Notes under the pieces: generated by a model
Told to the model about the DNA's origin: nothing
The model's database searches: none
The model's input: the letters and a program-made list of their open reading frames with translations, nothing else
Made by a program: the position numbers and the translations under genes
Shown: positions 25,452 through 34,177 of the stretch, piece by piece
Numbering within the stretch: the first letter of the stretch is position 1
Layout: every line of letters begins with the position of its first letter
Source: Fulvivirga sp.
GTDB lineage: Bacteria > Bacteroidota > Bacteroidia > Cytophagales > Cyclobacteriaceae
Assembly (NCBI GenBank): GCA_028280565.1
Contig: JANQLQ010000259.1
Span: forward strand, 1-53,768
DNA: 53,768 nt
Direction: 5' to 3'

Positions 25452-25823
25452 TTATTTTACGGCTTCCAGCGCCTTTAAGATATCGGCTTTTGAAAAAGGT
25501 TTTTTGATAAAACCGGTCACTTCTAGTTCCTCTGCCTTGTTTTTTTCGTAGGCGCCATCGTAGGCACTAATAAAATAAATGCTGGCTCCTGCTTGCCGCT
25601 GCTTTACCAAGGGCACGAGGTCGAAGCCGGTACCGTCAGGTAAATTCAGGTCCAGGAAGTATATATCGTACTCCTGCTCCTGTGCCATAAGTTCTTTGGC
25701 TTTTTCTATACGGTCTACATATTCGGATTGCAGGCCTGCTTTGGTCAATATACGGCTTAGCATTAGACCAATATCCGACTCGTCATCAACAACCAGGGCT
25801 TTCATCTTGTTTGTATTGAACAT
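25452..25823 (-). CDS. Single-domain response regulator (receiver only)
   Basis: 123 residues, a lone receiver: acidic pocket VVDDESDIG, phospho-acceptor Asp in IYFLDLNLPDGTG, the Ser/Thr position in IYFISAYDG, and the Lys in GFIKKPFSKADIL. A start at the inner Met (MKALVVDD, 25805) is equally likely. There is no output domain, so it probably works by protein contact or as a phosphate shuttle. It is 4 bp upstream of the sigma-54 regulator and divergent from KtrB. Confidence 0.88.
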   Translation of the reverse strand: MFNTNKMKALVVDDESDIGLMLSRILTKAGLQSEYVDRIEKAKELMAQEQEYDIYFLDLNLPDGTGFDLVPLVKQRQAGASIYFISAYDGAYEKNKAEELEVTGFIKKPFSKADILKALEAVK

Positions 25824-25865
25824 TGAAGTTCGGAAAATATCGATATTTGGAAAGCGTTGGCCCAG

Positions 25866-25873
25866 TAATTTTG
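25866..25873 (+). promoter_or_regulatory. -7 box (TAATTTTG) of the potassium transporter gene
   Basis: Exact TAnnTTTG match 23 bp before the ATG, with TTTG at 25846-25849, 16 bp upstream (usual spacing is a little longer). Confidence 0.4.
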
Positions 25874-25896
25874 GTAATGATTTTTAAGATGATCTT

Positions 25897-27222
25897 ATGG
25901 TGATAAAAATTTACCGGTTCCTATCCGGTTTCCAACCCTCTACTGTCCTTATTTTCGGTTATCTTCTTCTTGTATTCACCGGGATGATACTTCTATCCCT
26001 CCCTTTTGCCCAAAAAGGTAATATAAATGTATTGGACAATCTTTTCATTGTAACTTCGGCGGCCTCCACCACGGGGCTAGCTACGATCAGTGTTTCGGAT
26101 AACTATACCTTTTTTGGACAATTGATCGTTATTTCTCTCATCCAGGTCGGGGGGATAGGGTATATGTCCATAGCTTCGTTCATCATTGTTGGCGGAAAGA
26201 AAAAATTATCCCAATTGAGCGCGCGGCTACTCAAGACTGAATTTGATCTTTCCGAGCAATATGACGTACGAAACTTCGTGAAGATCGTCATGTGGTTCTC
26301 ACTGATCATAGAATTAGTGGGTGCAGCGATTTTGTATTTTATTTTTGCTTCAAATGCGGTTGAAAATCCAGTATGGAATGCTATTTTTCATAGTATTTCG
26401 GCTTATTGCACCGCGGGATTCAGTCTTTTTAACACAGGCTTTGAGCAGTATGCCGGCCACGCCGGTCTTAACTTCACCATTGGTTTTCTCTCGTTAGCGG
26501 GTTGTATCGGTTTTATTGTATTTGCTGATCTATATCAAAAGATCGCGAGGGGCAGTGAGCATATTACATTCACTAGCAAGATCATTCTTCGTTTTACGTT
26601 TTGGATCCTGTTTGTTGCTACTTTTATATTATTCATATCAGAATCGACCTGGTCGGCTGAACCTACCGAGACCCAATGGCTCCTGTCGTTTTTCCAGGTG
26701 ATGACCTCGGTGACCACTGTTGGGTTTAACACCATTCCTATTGGTGACTTGTCCAACGCCTCTTTGTTTTTCCTGGTCATCATGATGCTTTCCGGGGCTT
26801 CGCCTGCGGGCACAGGAGGTGGTATAAAATCCACTACCATAACGGCCATGTTTGCCATTACCCGGTGTACGCTAAGGGGTCAACACGATGTGGTTTTCAT
26901 GGGTGTTCGTATCCCCACCCTTCGCCTCAGGATGGCCGTGGCCAATTTCTTCTTTTACTTTGGTATTGTGGGCATAGGTATCTTTCTTCTTTTGCTGACC
27001 GAGCACGGGAACCCTTATGCCTTAATCTTCGAGGCGATATCCGCCCTAGGCACAGTGGGGCTGAGTATGGGAGCCACGAGCAGCCTATCCGTAATGGGGA
27101 AGATTATCGTGGTCTTGCTTATGTTCCTGGGCAGGATAGGCGCTCTTACCTTCGGGCTTGCCCTATTGAATGAAGACGAGCCCGGTGATGACGAAACAAA
27201 GGAGGAGGATATTGCTCTTTGA
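25897..27222 (+). CDS. TrkH/KtrB-type potassium uptake channel subunit
   Basis: 441 residues with about eight or more membrane helices in four pore-loop repeats. The selectivity-filter segments are visible in order: TSAASTTGLATIS, SAYCTAGFSLFN, TSVTTVGFNTIP, and SALGTVGLSMG, each with the Gly that lines the potassium pore. The length fits KtrB more than the longer TrkH of proteobacteria. KtrB channels normally need a cytoplasmic RCK partner (KtrA/TrkA), and none is present in this window. The acidic tail (LLNEDEPGDDETKEEDIAL) is unusual. It shares a stress block with two osmotic channels. Confidence 0.93.
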   Translation: MVIKIYRFLSGFQPSTVLIFGYLLLVFTGMILLSLPFAQKGNINVLDNLFIVTSAASTTGLATISVSDNYTFFGQLIVISLIQVGGIGYMSIASFIIVGGKKKLSQLSARLLKTEFDLSEQYDVRNFVKIVMWFSLIIELVGAAILYFIFASNAVENPVWNAIFHSISAYCTAGFSLFNTGFEQYAGHAGLNFTIGFLSLAGCIGFIVFADLYQKIARGSEHITFTSKIILRFTFWILFVATFILFISESTWSAEPTETQWLLSFFQVMTSVTTVGFNTIPIGDLSNASLFFLVIMMLSGASPAGTGGGIKSTTITAMFAITRCTLRGQHDVVFMGVRIPTLRLRMAVANFFFYFGIVGIGIFLLLLTEHGNPYALIFEAISALGTVGLSMGATSSLSVMGKIIVVLLMFLGRIGALTFGLALLNEDEPGDDETKEEDIAL

Positions 27223-27224
27223 CC

Positions 27225-28052
27225 CTATTTGAACCGGACATGGCTGTATTTAAGAATGGCGACAAAAACCGCCCCACCGATAGCATTCCCCACCGTTGCC
27301 CATACCTGGAACCTTAAGTAATCAGTAAAAGAAATATGCTCACTGGTAATGAGCCCAAGAAATACCTCTATAGAACCTACAATGCAATGATGCAGGCCTG
27401 CCACTCCAATGATGAAAGTGACCAGCACAATGACAAATATACGGCTGATCGTCTCCTGTGACGAAGTTACCAACCAGCCCAACAATCCCATCATCCATCC
27501 GGCCAGCAATGCGCTGGAAAGTATCGTGCTCCAGTCGTAATCTACCATATGATGGGCCAGGTGTTCAAACGCGGGTGGTTCAATGAAACCTACTTTCATC
27601 CCGATTTGTGAGATCAATAGGCTAAAGACGTATCCCCCTACCAGGTTCCCGGCGTACACAATCCCCCAAAGCACCAACAGGTCTTTAAGGCTGACTGATC
27701 GGCTGAGGACGGGCAGGATAGCTAGTGCGGTATGTTCCGTAAAAAGCTCTGACCGGCCAATGATCACAAAAATAAACCCGATGGGATAGCATAAGGATAA
27801 ATAGAGATGCAAAGCCTCGGCGCTTAGTGAACCCCCAAATAAGGTATATATCGTACACATAAAAAGAACGCTAAAACCTACTTCAAGCCCAGCGGCAAAG
27901 GCCGATATAAAAAGACCCGCCCCGGAACGATTGAACTCATGAAGCCCAGCTTCAATCTGTTCATCTAGGATCTGCCGCACTTCTTTGGGCTTATCTGAAC
28001 TAGGGAGTTCAGTTGAAGTAGTCTTTTTACGGGTTAAAATATTTCTAAGCAT
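27225..28052 (-). CDS. Formate/nitrite transporter family channel
   Basis: 275 residues with six hydrophobic segments. An N-terminal hydrophilic stretch (~50 residues) precedes GAGLFISAFAAGLEVGFSVL. Further family features are CYPIGFIFVIIGRSELFTEHT, LLVLWGIVYAGNLVGGYVFS and IVLVTFIIGVAGLHHCIVGS, which carries the His of the channel. FocA/NirC proteins move formate, nitrite or similar monovalent anions. A role in nitrite traffic for the NapA-NrfA operon at 42-52 kb is possible but the genes are not linked. It converges with the potassium channel gene, with 2 bp between the stop codons. Confidence 0.88.
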   Translation of the reverse strand: MLRNILTRKKTTSTELPSSDKPKEVRQILDEQIEAGLHEFNRSGAGLFISAFAAGLEVGFSVLFMCTIYTLFGGSLSAEALHLYLSLCYPIGFIFVIIGRSELFTEHTALAILPVLSRSVSLKDLLVLWGIVYAGNLVGGYVFSLLISQIGMKVGFIEPPAFEHLAHHMVDYDWSTILSSALLAGWMMGLLGWLVTSSQETISRIFVIVLVTFIIGVAGLHHCIVGSIEVFLGLITSEHISFTDYLRFQVWATVGNAIGGAVFVAILKYSHVRFK

Positions 28053-28206
28053 GTTGTAAACGTTTAAGGTGCAAAACTCTTCGGCCGGGAGGATATCGGT
28101 TACTTAATGTCCTCGCTAAGAAGGGCTTCCAATGGATAAAATGATCTTAAAAATGACCATAAGTGGGCAGGAACAGGATCATGCCCGTTACTCCCCAAAT
28201 AAAGGG

Positions 28207-28914
28207 TTAATAGGATGCTGTGGTTGGTACCAGTACTATTTCCGTTCGGCGGTTCATTTTCCTACCCTCTATCGTGCGGTTGGTAGCCACCGGGTCAAAT
28301 TTACTTCGCCCTGCGGCAACCAGGTCTCGCGGTTCAACATCATGCTCAATGAGCAGATCCACTACGGAAAGCGCCCGGTTGGTGCTCAATTGCCAATTGC
28401 TTTGGTTTTCGGAATAATACGGTCGGCTATCCGTATGCCCTATGACCCATACCTCGAACGCCTCATCTACTTCTTGCAGGGCCCCCGATATTTCTTTGAT
28501 CACGACCTTTCCCGGGTCAGTGACGGCATCGCTATTGGACTGGAAGAGGATATTGTCATTGATGTTCAGCCTAACCCTACCTTCTACAGCCGTGACCTCC
28601 AGGCCCGGCCTGCTTATCTTGTCCATGATCTTGTAGGTTTTGTTGACCCGTGCCTGTTGACGGTCAAGGATCAGTTCCAGGGAATCCAGTCTCCTTGCCT
28701 TAGCTAAAAGGGTATCTTTTAATTCGTAGATGACCGCATCTTTTTCATATTCAACTTTTGAAAGATCATAAGCGCCGTAGGTACTGTCCACTTTCAGGCG
28801 TGCGAACTCTTGTACGACTTCGTCATATTTTCTCTTACTCACACATCCCTGCAGCACACTGCCTATGACGAACGCTAGTATTGCCAAGGTGATTAATATT
28901 GATCGTTTTTTCAT
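28207..28914 (-). CDS. OmpA-family peptidoglycan-binding lipoprotein
   Basis: 235 residues. The signal peptide ends in a lipobox with Cys24 (VLQGC), so it should be anchored in a membrane. Residues ~28-110 form a coiled coil (VSKRKYDEVVQEFARLKV, then LLAKARRLDSLELILDRQQA). The C-terminal OmpA domain (from ~residue 120) shows VWVIGHTDSRPY, LSTNRALSVVDLLIEHD and the closing NRRTEIVLVP, with the Asp and Arg that hold diaminopimelate. It should link membrane and cell wall. Envelope stiffening is a fitting role beside channels for osmotic shock, but this is inference. Confidence 0.9.
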   Translation of the reverse strand: MKKRSILITLAILAFVIGSVLQGCVSKRKYDEVVQEFARLKVDSTYGAYDLSKVEYEKDAVIYELKDTLLAKARRLDSLELILDRQQARVNKTYKIMDKISRPGLEVTAVEGRVRLNINDNILFQSNSDAVTDPGKVVIKEISGALQEVDEAFEVWVIGHTDSRPYYSENQSNWQLSTNRALSVVDLLIEHDVEPRDLVAAGRSKFDPVATNRTIEGRKMNRRTEIVLVPTTASY

Positions 28915-29021
28915 AATTCTTATTTTTTTGGTTTACCCTCCTAAGTGAAAGAATCGATCCAAGAGGAGAAATGATGAAAACATTCAAAATCAGCACTATG
29001 GTGTTGCTTCCTTGGGGAATA

Positions 29022-30041
29022 CTAACCTCGCAACTGTAGAATAAAATCTACACATAAGCCCACGGGTATATGTTCAATGACGAATAGCGGCTGGCGTCGA
29101 TTCAAAGATCCTTCAACGGGGCCATCGCCAATGTCCGTACTCTTTTTAGCGAAGAGGACAACTTCCCGGTATTCCACAGCTCGACTCATGTACAAGGAGT
29201 GTGCGGAAGTAAAATCGATATAGGGCGACTGGTGGGTCTTAATGAAATCGTTTCCTGCGTCAGCACCGAAACCGTACTTTGTACCCTGTCCTTCTAGTCC
29301 TGTACCTAATAGATGGTGAGGATCAATTTCTTTTATGAATTGCCCCATTTCGTCTACCCATGCTCTCAGCACACTCGAGCTCACATCATCAGCAAAGCCC
29401 TGGTACCTTGGCTCATTCATGAGTTCCCATGCTAGTATGGTGTGATCATTCCTGTACTCCACGCTGTCGTAGTGGTTGACCCGGGTGATGAAATATTGGA
29501 CATAGTCTTTATAGCCTTCGATAGCCGGCCTGTTGGTAAAAAACTGCCCCTGGTCGTGGGTGCCAGCACCAGCGACTTCGATCCCTTCCCATTTTAAGCG
29601 ATCTTTGATGCCGCCATAGTCGTTCCAATAATTTTCTAAGGTTACGATGAGCTTCAGCCCGTTCGCTTCAGCTGATTTTACCACGTAGTCGAACAGCATG
29701 AACTGGGGCTCATTGTACACCCCTTTTTCAATCTCGAACCCATGCCATTCTTCATGACTGAAGCCCCATAAACGGACTACCCTTACCCCATTTCTATAGA
29801 GCCTCCTCATATGTGCATCGATACGCTCTTTGTCCATAAATTCTGTTTCGGGGTCTCCTATACCTGATCCGTAGGTGAAAAAATAGAATTCTCTCCCGTC
29901 AAGCATAAACGTGGCACCTTCCGTGTAAACGAAACCAGGAGGTACACCATTTTGGATATTAGCATTGGCTTTGAGCGTAGGCAATGCCAATGTTAGCCAG
30001 GCAATAGACACACATTGTAAGTACGTTCTTAAATGTTTCAT
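29022..30041 (-). CDS. GH5-type glycoside hydrolase, C-terminus looks truncated
   Basis: 339 residues with a signal peptide. The barrel begins near residue 35; MRRLYRNGVRVVRLWGFS and LIVTLENYWNDYGG are typical of GH5 mannanases, and WELMNEP gives the acid/base Glu210. Past residue ~280 (TSAHSLYMS) the sequence departs from the family. The second catalytic Glu may be E323 in PLFVIEHIPVG, but the protein ends 16 residues later, whereas relatives continue for many more. I see no continuation in another frame down to the next gene. Either the product is a shortened, perhaps inactive, hydrolase or the gene has decayed. Substrate (mannan-type) is inferred from the fold only. Confidence 0.65.
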   Translation of the reverse strand: MKHLRTYLQCVSIAWLTLALPTLKANANIQNGVPPGFVYTEGATFMLDGREFYFFTYGSGIGDPETEFMDKERIDAHMRRLYRNGVRVVRLWGFSHEEWHGFEIEKGVYNEPQFMLFDYVVKSAEANGLKLIVTLENYWNDYGGIKDRLKWEGIEVAGAGTHDQGQFFTNRPAIEGYKDYVQYFITRVNHYDSVEYRNDHTILAWELMNEPRYQGFADDVSSSVLRAWVDEMGQFIKEIDPHHLLGTGLEGQGTKYGFGADAGNDFIKTHQSPYIDFTSAHSLYMSRAVEYREVVLFAKKSTDIGDGPVEGSLNRRQPLFVIEHIPVGLCVDFILQLRG

Positions 30042-30419
30042 GAGTATATAGGTTTAAGTTGGTTTGCTAAGGTTTAGCCGGTCCCATGTCTTCCACACCA
30101 CTGGCTTTAACAGCACAAACCCCACTACGCGACATGGATCTTTTACTAGCAGGCTGCCGTGTGGCTAGGGCACGTTACAAATGAAGTAAAACCCGGCAGA
30201 ATCGAATTGTACCATTTTCTCAATTACCATGACTATTGTCCCTGGAGGTCACACGGCTGTATTTTTAGACATTTTGAACTAATGATTGACCCGGTAACTC
30301 AGAATCCGCCCGGTGAACGTTTAGAGAGTCTTATGAATGAAGGAAAATATTATAGGATTTGACCTTCCCGCGCCAGGTCTGTATTAAATTCCAGCGATGG
30401 AACATAAACGTAAGGAAAG
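30042..30419. other. Intergenic region, no supported gene
   Basis: 380 bp between divergent genes. One open frame (30159-30362, GTG start) has protein-like stretches such as FELMIDPVTQ, but no start context, and no known family was recognised. Promoters could not be assigned. Confidence 0.5.
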
Positions 30420-30935
30420 ATGAAGCAGTTATTATTCGCAGCGATGCTTTTAGGCAGCCATTTTGTAGGTGCTCAAGAATTGCCCTCAAACGTGGAAGAG
30501 TACTTCGATTTTTGGCTAGGGAAATGGGAAGTAACTTGGGATGAAGGCGACGGGAAGACTGGAAGAGGCACCAATTACATTACCCGGATACTCGATGGCA
30601 AGGTGATCCAGGAAAATTTCGAGATCCTTGAAGGCCAATCCAAAGGTTTTAAAGGAACAAGCCTCACCACGTACCAATCCCGTTTTAATCAATGGCGGCA
30701 GGCCTGGGCCGATAATCAAGGGGGCTATTATGATTTCACCGGCAAGTTTGAAGGAGAGAAACGCATCTTCCAAACCGCCGTTTTCGACACAAAAGATGGC
30801 AAAAAATTTACCCAGAGAATGGTGTTTTACAACATTACCGATAATGTCCTCACCTGGGATTGGGAGTTTTCAAATGACGGCGGGGAGACCTGGAGCTTGA
30901 ATTGGAGGATCAATTATAAAAGGATACAGAAATAG
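30420..30935 (+). CDS. Secreted DUF1579-like protein
   Basis: 171 residues with a signal peptide ending HFVGAQ. The mature part opens EYFDFWLGKWEVTWDE, the arrangement 'FxxWLGxWxxxW' of DUF1579-type beta-barrel proteins, followed by GRGTNYITRILDGKVIQENF and a series of alternating strands ending INYKRIQK. The fold class suggests binding of a small hydrophobic ligand, but no function is known. AAGGAAAG lies just before the ATG. It ends before a bidirectional terminator shared with the ELWxxDGT gene. Confidence 0.75.
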   Translation: MKQLLFAAMLLGSHFVGAQELPSNVEEYFDFWLGKWEVTWDEGDGKTGRGTNYITRILDGKVIQENFEILEGQSKGFKGTSLTTYQSRFNQWRQAWADNQGGYYDFTGKFEGEKRIFQTAVFDTKDGKKFTQRMVFYNITDNVLTWDWEFSNDGGETWSLNWRINYKRIQK

Positions 30936-31010
30936 AAGTAGCTGTGATCCTTCTAATCTCAACTTAGAATAACAAGAATAAAAACCATCGTTTTCGTCCT
31001 TGCGAATATC

Positions 31011-31049
31011 ACATTTTCGCAAAAACGCTCGGAGTTGGGATAACAAATA
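31011..31049 (+). repeat. Short repeat E, third copy
   Basis: ACATTTTCGCAAAAACGCTC followed by GGAGTTGGGATAACAAA, a diverged copy of 15954-15990. Confidence 0.5.
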
Positions 31050-31051
31050 AA

Positions 31052-31089
31052 TCCCCCTAAAGCAGCGCTGGGCAGATGCCCTAGGGGGA
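31052..31089. terminator. Bidirectional terminator between converging genes
   Basis: TCCCCCTA (31052-31059) pairs with TAGGGGGA (31082-31089), with a nested GGGC/GCCC stem between. A/T-rich sequence flanks both sides, so it can end both the rightward and the leftward transcript. Confidence 0.65.
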
Positions 31090-31103
31090 AATTAAAGACT
31101 GGT

Positions 31104-34100
31104 CTATTGCAGCACGATTCTAAAAACGGAATGGACCCCTTCCATCTCTACTCTCAAGAAATAAACCCCTCTTTGATATGGGGATAAATCCACGGAATTA
31201 TTGCTGTTGAGTATCCCGCTTGTCAACGTTTTCCCATGAATATTGGTAATGGAAAAAGGCACATCCTGTATAGATTCATGTAAACTTATATTCACCTGGT
31301 CTGTGGCAGGATTAGGCCAAACATTAAGATTTTCTATGATTGCGCTATTGATACTGAGGATCACTGGTGTGACCGCAATCGTTGTACTCCCTGTCACACC
31401 TGATCCGTCGTTGGCCGTGGCGGTTATTTCTACACTGCCGGCACCTACAGCGGTTACCAATCCTGCCTGGTCTACGGTTGCCAGGTCGGTGTTACTTGAA
31501 GCCCAGGTAACAGAGTTATCCGTAGCATTTCCTGGGTTAATGGTCACCGTTAACGTTTGAGTAGCGCCAACTTCCATTTCAGCTTCACCGCTAATCGTAA
31601 TGCTTTCAACTAAAACAGGGTTTACGGTAATGGTAAACGCATTACTTATTCCCGATCCGTCGTTGGCGATGGCGGTTATTTCTACATTGCCGACACTTAC
31701 AGCCGTTACGGATCCCGTTTCATCCACTGTTGCAATGCCTGTATCACTGGAAGACCATGTTACGGTTTGATCGGTAGCCTCTGCCGGTGAAATGCTGACA
31801 GATAATACCTGTGCAGTCCCAATAATCATGGTGGCCGTCCCGGTGATTTCCAGGTCTACGACCAGTGTCCTCGGTATTGTGAAACTATATAGCTCATTGC
31901 CCGTGGTACCATTGTCCCCCTCGAAAAGAAGGATATTACCAAGCAAAGTAATTTCATCTACATCTTTTATGGTATTATCTAGCTGTTCTATGGTGGTGCC
32001 ATCAGTCCGCCAAAGGTGTGTGTCCGTATCATTAGCATCTTTAGCGCTGTAGTACAGGTAATTGCTAGCCGGGGCGTAATCTCCAGGGTCATGGTTATTG
32101 TTCGTACCGGCAATCGTACTCAGGTTGGTCACCATATCACTACCCGGGTCATATTTCCATAGTTGGTCGCCTGTGCCATCATCTCCTTCGAAAAATAATT
32201 GCCCATTCCACGCATACAAGTTGTTCACGCCGGCTATGGAGGCAGTGGCTGCTGCGCCTATGGCTATCGTGCCTGTTTCTGTACCGTCAGTTTTCCACAA
32301 CGCATTGAGCGCCTCGAAGTATACTTCTGCGCCCAGCACCGTGAAATTACTAATGCTGGCGTCTTCGTTATCCCCGGTGATGTCTTTGACCAGGGTGAAT
32401 GTGTCTTCTGCTGGGTTATATTCATACAGCTCCAGGCCGATGGTCGCTTCGTCCGTAGAGTAGCTCATGTAGCATAGTAATTTATCCCCAAATGCGGTGA
32501 AAATGCCCCCGGCAAGGGCTTCTACACCGGCACCCACGTCGGCTACGTTTTCCTCGTTGGTGCCATCAAATTGATATAATGCGTTGCCGTCCGATGTATT
32601 CACGTAATAGATCAACCCGTTGAGTTCGGTTGGGTTGAATATGAAAGAATTTCCCGTAGTGACTGTGCCTGCTGCCGTGCCATCGCTGCTGAAAAGGACG
32701 TTGCCCGTGGTGATACCGTCTTGTGCGGAGAAGTACAGGGTGCCATTGTATTCGAAAAAGAAAGAAGGGGATGAACCATCCGATCCCGGTCTTAAGTCTT
32801 TTACCAACACGGTCCCGGCCTCGGTCCCGTCAGTTACCCAAAGTTCACGGCCTAGATCTTCTCCCCCCGTATTAGAGCCATTGGAGTCATCGGCGCCAAA
32901 ATAGACTTTACCATTGTACGCAAACAGGTTGCGAGGCGAAGAGCTTGAAGTTCCCGAATCGTTGATTTCTTTGACAGGAACCGGTGGAATATAAAAGTAC
33001 AACTCATTACCCGTATTCCCATTGTCACCCTCAAAAAGTAGGACATCACCCAAGGCGGTAATTTCATCTACGTCTTTGATGGTATTATCCAGCTGTTCTA
33101 CGGTGGTGCCATCGGTTCGCCAAAGGTGTGTGTCCGTATCATTGGCATCTTTAGCACTGTAGTACAAATAATCTCCTGAAGGCGAGTAATCTCCCGGGTC
33201 ATGGTTATTGTTCGTACCGCCAATAGCACTCAGGTTAGTCACCATGTCACTACCCGGGTCATATTTCCACAGCTGGTCGCCTGTGCCATCATCTCCTTCA
33301 AAAAACAATTGTCCATTCCACGCATACAAGTTGTTCACCCCGGCTATGGAGGCAGTGGCTGCCGCGTCTACCACTATGGTGCCCGCTTCCGTTCCGTCGG
33401 TTTTCCACAGCGCATTAAGTGCCTCAAAGTACACTTCTACACCCAGCACGGTAAAATTACTGATGCTCGCGTCTGCGTTATCCCCGGTGATGTCTTTGAC
33501 CAGGGTAAATGTATCTGCGGTCGGGTCGTATTCGTACAGCTCCCGGCCGATGGTTGCTTCGTCCGTGGAATAATCCATGTAGCACAGTAATATATCCTCA
33601 AATACGGTGAATGTTCCACCTATAAGGGCCTCTGCACCCGCTCCCACGTCTGCTACGTTTTCCTCGTTGGTGCCATCAAATTGATATAACGCGTTGCCGT
33701 CCGATGTATTCACGTAATAGATCAGCCCGTTGAGTTCAGCAGGGTTGAATATGAAGGAATTCCCCGTAGTCGACGTCCCGGCTGAGGTACCGTCGCTGCT
33801 GAAAAGGATGTTGCCCGTGGTGATGCCATCTTGTGCCGAAAAGTACAGGGTGCCGTTGAATTCAAAAAAGGCGTTAGGAGATGAACTGTCTGATCCCAGC
33901 CTTAAGTCTTTTACCAGCATGGTCCCGGCCTCGGTACCGTCAGTTACCCAAAGTTCACGGCCTAGATCTTCTCCCCCTGTATTAGAGCCACTGGAGTCAT
34001 CGGCGCCAAAATAGACTTTGCCATTATACACAAACAGGTTGTTGGGCGAAGAATTTGAAGTCCCCGAATCATTAATTTCTTTGACCCGGTTCACCTGCGC

Positions 34101-34157
34101 ATTTATTAGCGAGTAAGCCAGTAAGGACAGCGATAGTAGTAGTATGTGCTTTTTCAT
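31104..34157 (-). CDS. Large secreted ELWxxDGT-repeat protein with Big2 domains and a type IX sorting tail
   Basis: 1017 residues. The signal peptide ends LINAQ. Residues ~24-395 and ~395-770 are near-copies of one another, each with several DGT repeats (GRELWVTDGTEAGT, LWKTDGTEAGT, LFSSDGTSAGT, LWRTDGTT), which form ELWxxDGT-type propeller blades. Two Big2 (bacterial Ig-like) domains follow (~775-860 and ~860-945; VTWSSSDTGIATVDETG and VTWASSNTDLATVDQAG). The last ~70 residues are a type A type-IX-secretion domain (NLNVWPNPATDQVNISL, ending GVYFLRVEM and a short tail). It is the last gene of the SusCD-led operon. Role: surface or secreted binding or structural protein; no enzyme motif seen. 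Confidence 0.9.
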   Translation of the reverse strand: MKKHILLLSLSLLAYSLINAQVNRVKEINDSGTSNSSPNNLFVYNGKVYFGADDSSGSNTGGEDLGRELWVTDGTEAGTMLVKDLRLGSDSSSPNAFFEFNGTLYFSAQDGITTGNILFSSDGTSAGTSTTGNSFIFNPAELNGLIYYVNTSDGNALYQFDGTNEENVADVGAGAEALIGGTFTVFEDILLCYMDYSTDEATIGRELYEYDPTADTFTLVKDITGDNADASISNFTVLGVEVYFEALNALWKTDGTEAGTIVVDAAATASIAGVNNLYAWNGQLFFEGDDGTGDQLWKYDPGSDMVTNLSAIGGTNNNHDPGDYSPSGDYLYYSAKDANDTDTHLWRTDGTTVEQLDNTIKDVDEITALGDVLLFEGDNGNTGNELYFYIPPVPVKEINDSGTSSSSPRNLFAYNGKVYFGADDSNGSNTGGEDLGRELWVTDGTEAGTVLVKDLRPGSDGSSPSFFFEYNGTLYFSAQDGITTGNVLFSSDGTAAGTVTTGNSFIFNPTELNGLIYYVNTSDGNALYQFDGTNEENVADVGAGVEALAGGIFTAFGDKLLCYMSYSTDEATIGLELYEYNPAEDTFTLVKDITGDNEDASISNFTVLGAEVYFEALNALWKTDGTETGTIAIGAAATASIAGVNNLYAWNGQLFFEGDDGTGDQLWKYDPGSDMVTNLSTIAGTNNNHDPGDYAPASNYLYYSAKDANDTDTHLWRTDGTTIEQLDNTIKDVDEITLLGNILLFEGDNGTTGNELYSFTIPRTLVVDLEITGTATMIIGTAQVLSVSISPAEATDQTVTWSSSDTGIATVDETGSVTAVSVGNVEITAIANDGSGISNAFTITVNPVLVESITISGEAEMEVGATQTLTVTINPGNATDNSVTWASSNTDLATVDQAGLVTAVGAGSVEITATANDGSGVTGSTTIAVTPVILSINSAIIENLNVWPNPATDQVNISLHESIQDVPFSITNIHGKTLTSGILNSNNSVDLSPYQRGVYFLRVEMEGVHSVFRIVLQ

Positions 34158-34177
34158 ATTCTTAGTGGTATAAAGTT

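Noticed and set aside
28132-28707. 191-codon open frame on the plus strand
   Set aside because: It lies entirely over the OmpA lipoprotein and the start of the following intergenic DNA, with no recognisable protein features; it is a shadow frame.
30159-30362. 67-codon frame with GTG start between divergent genes
   Set aside because: Some protein-like stretches, but no start signal, no known family and no conserved context could be seen.
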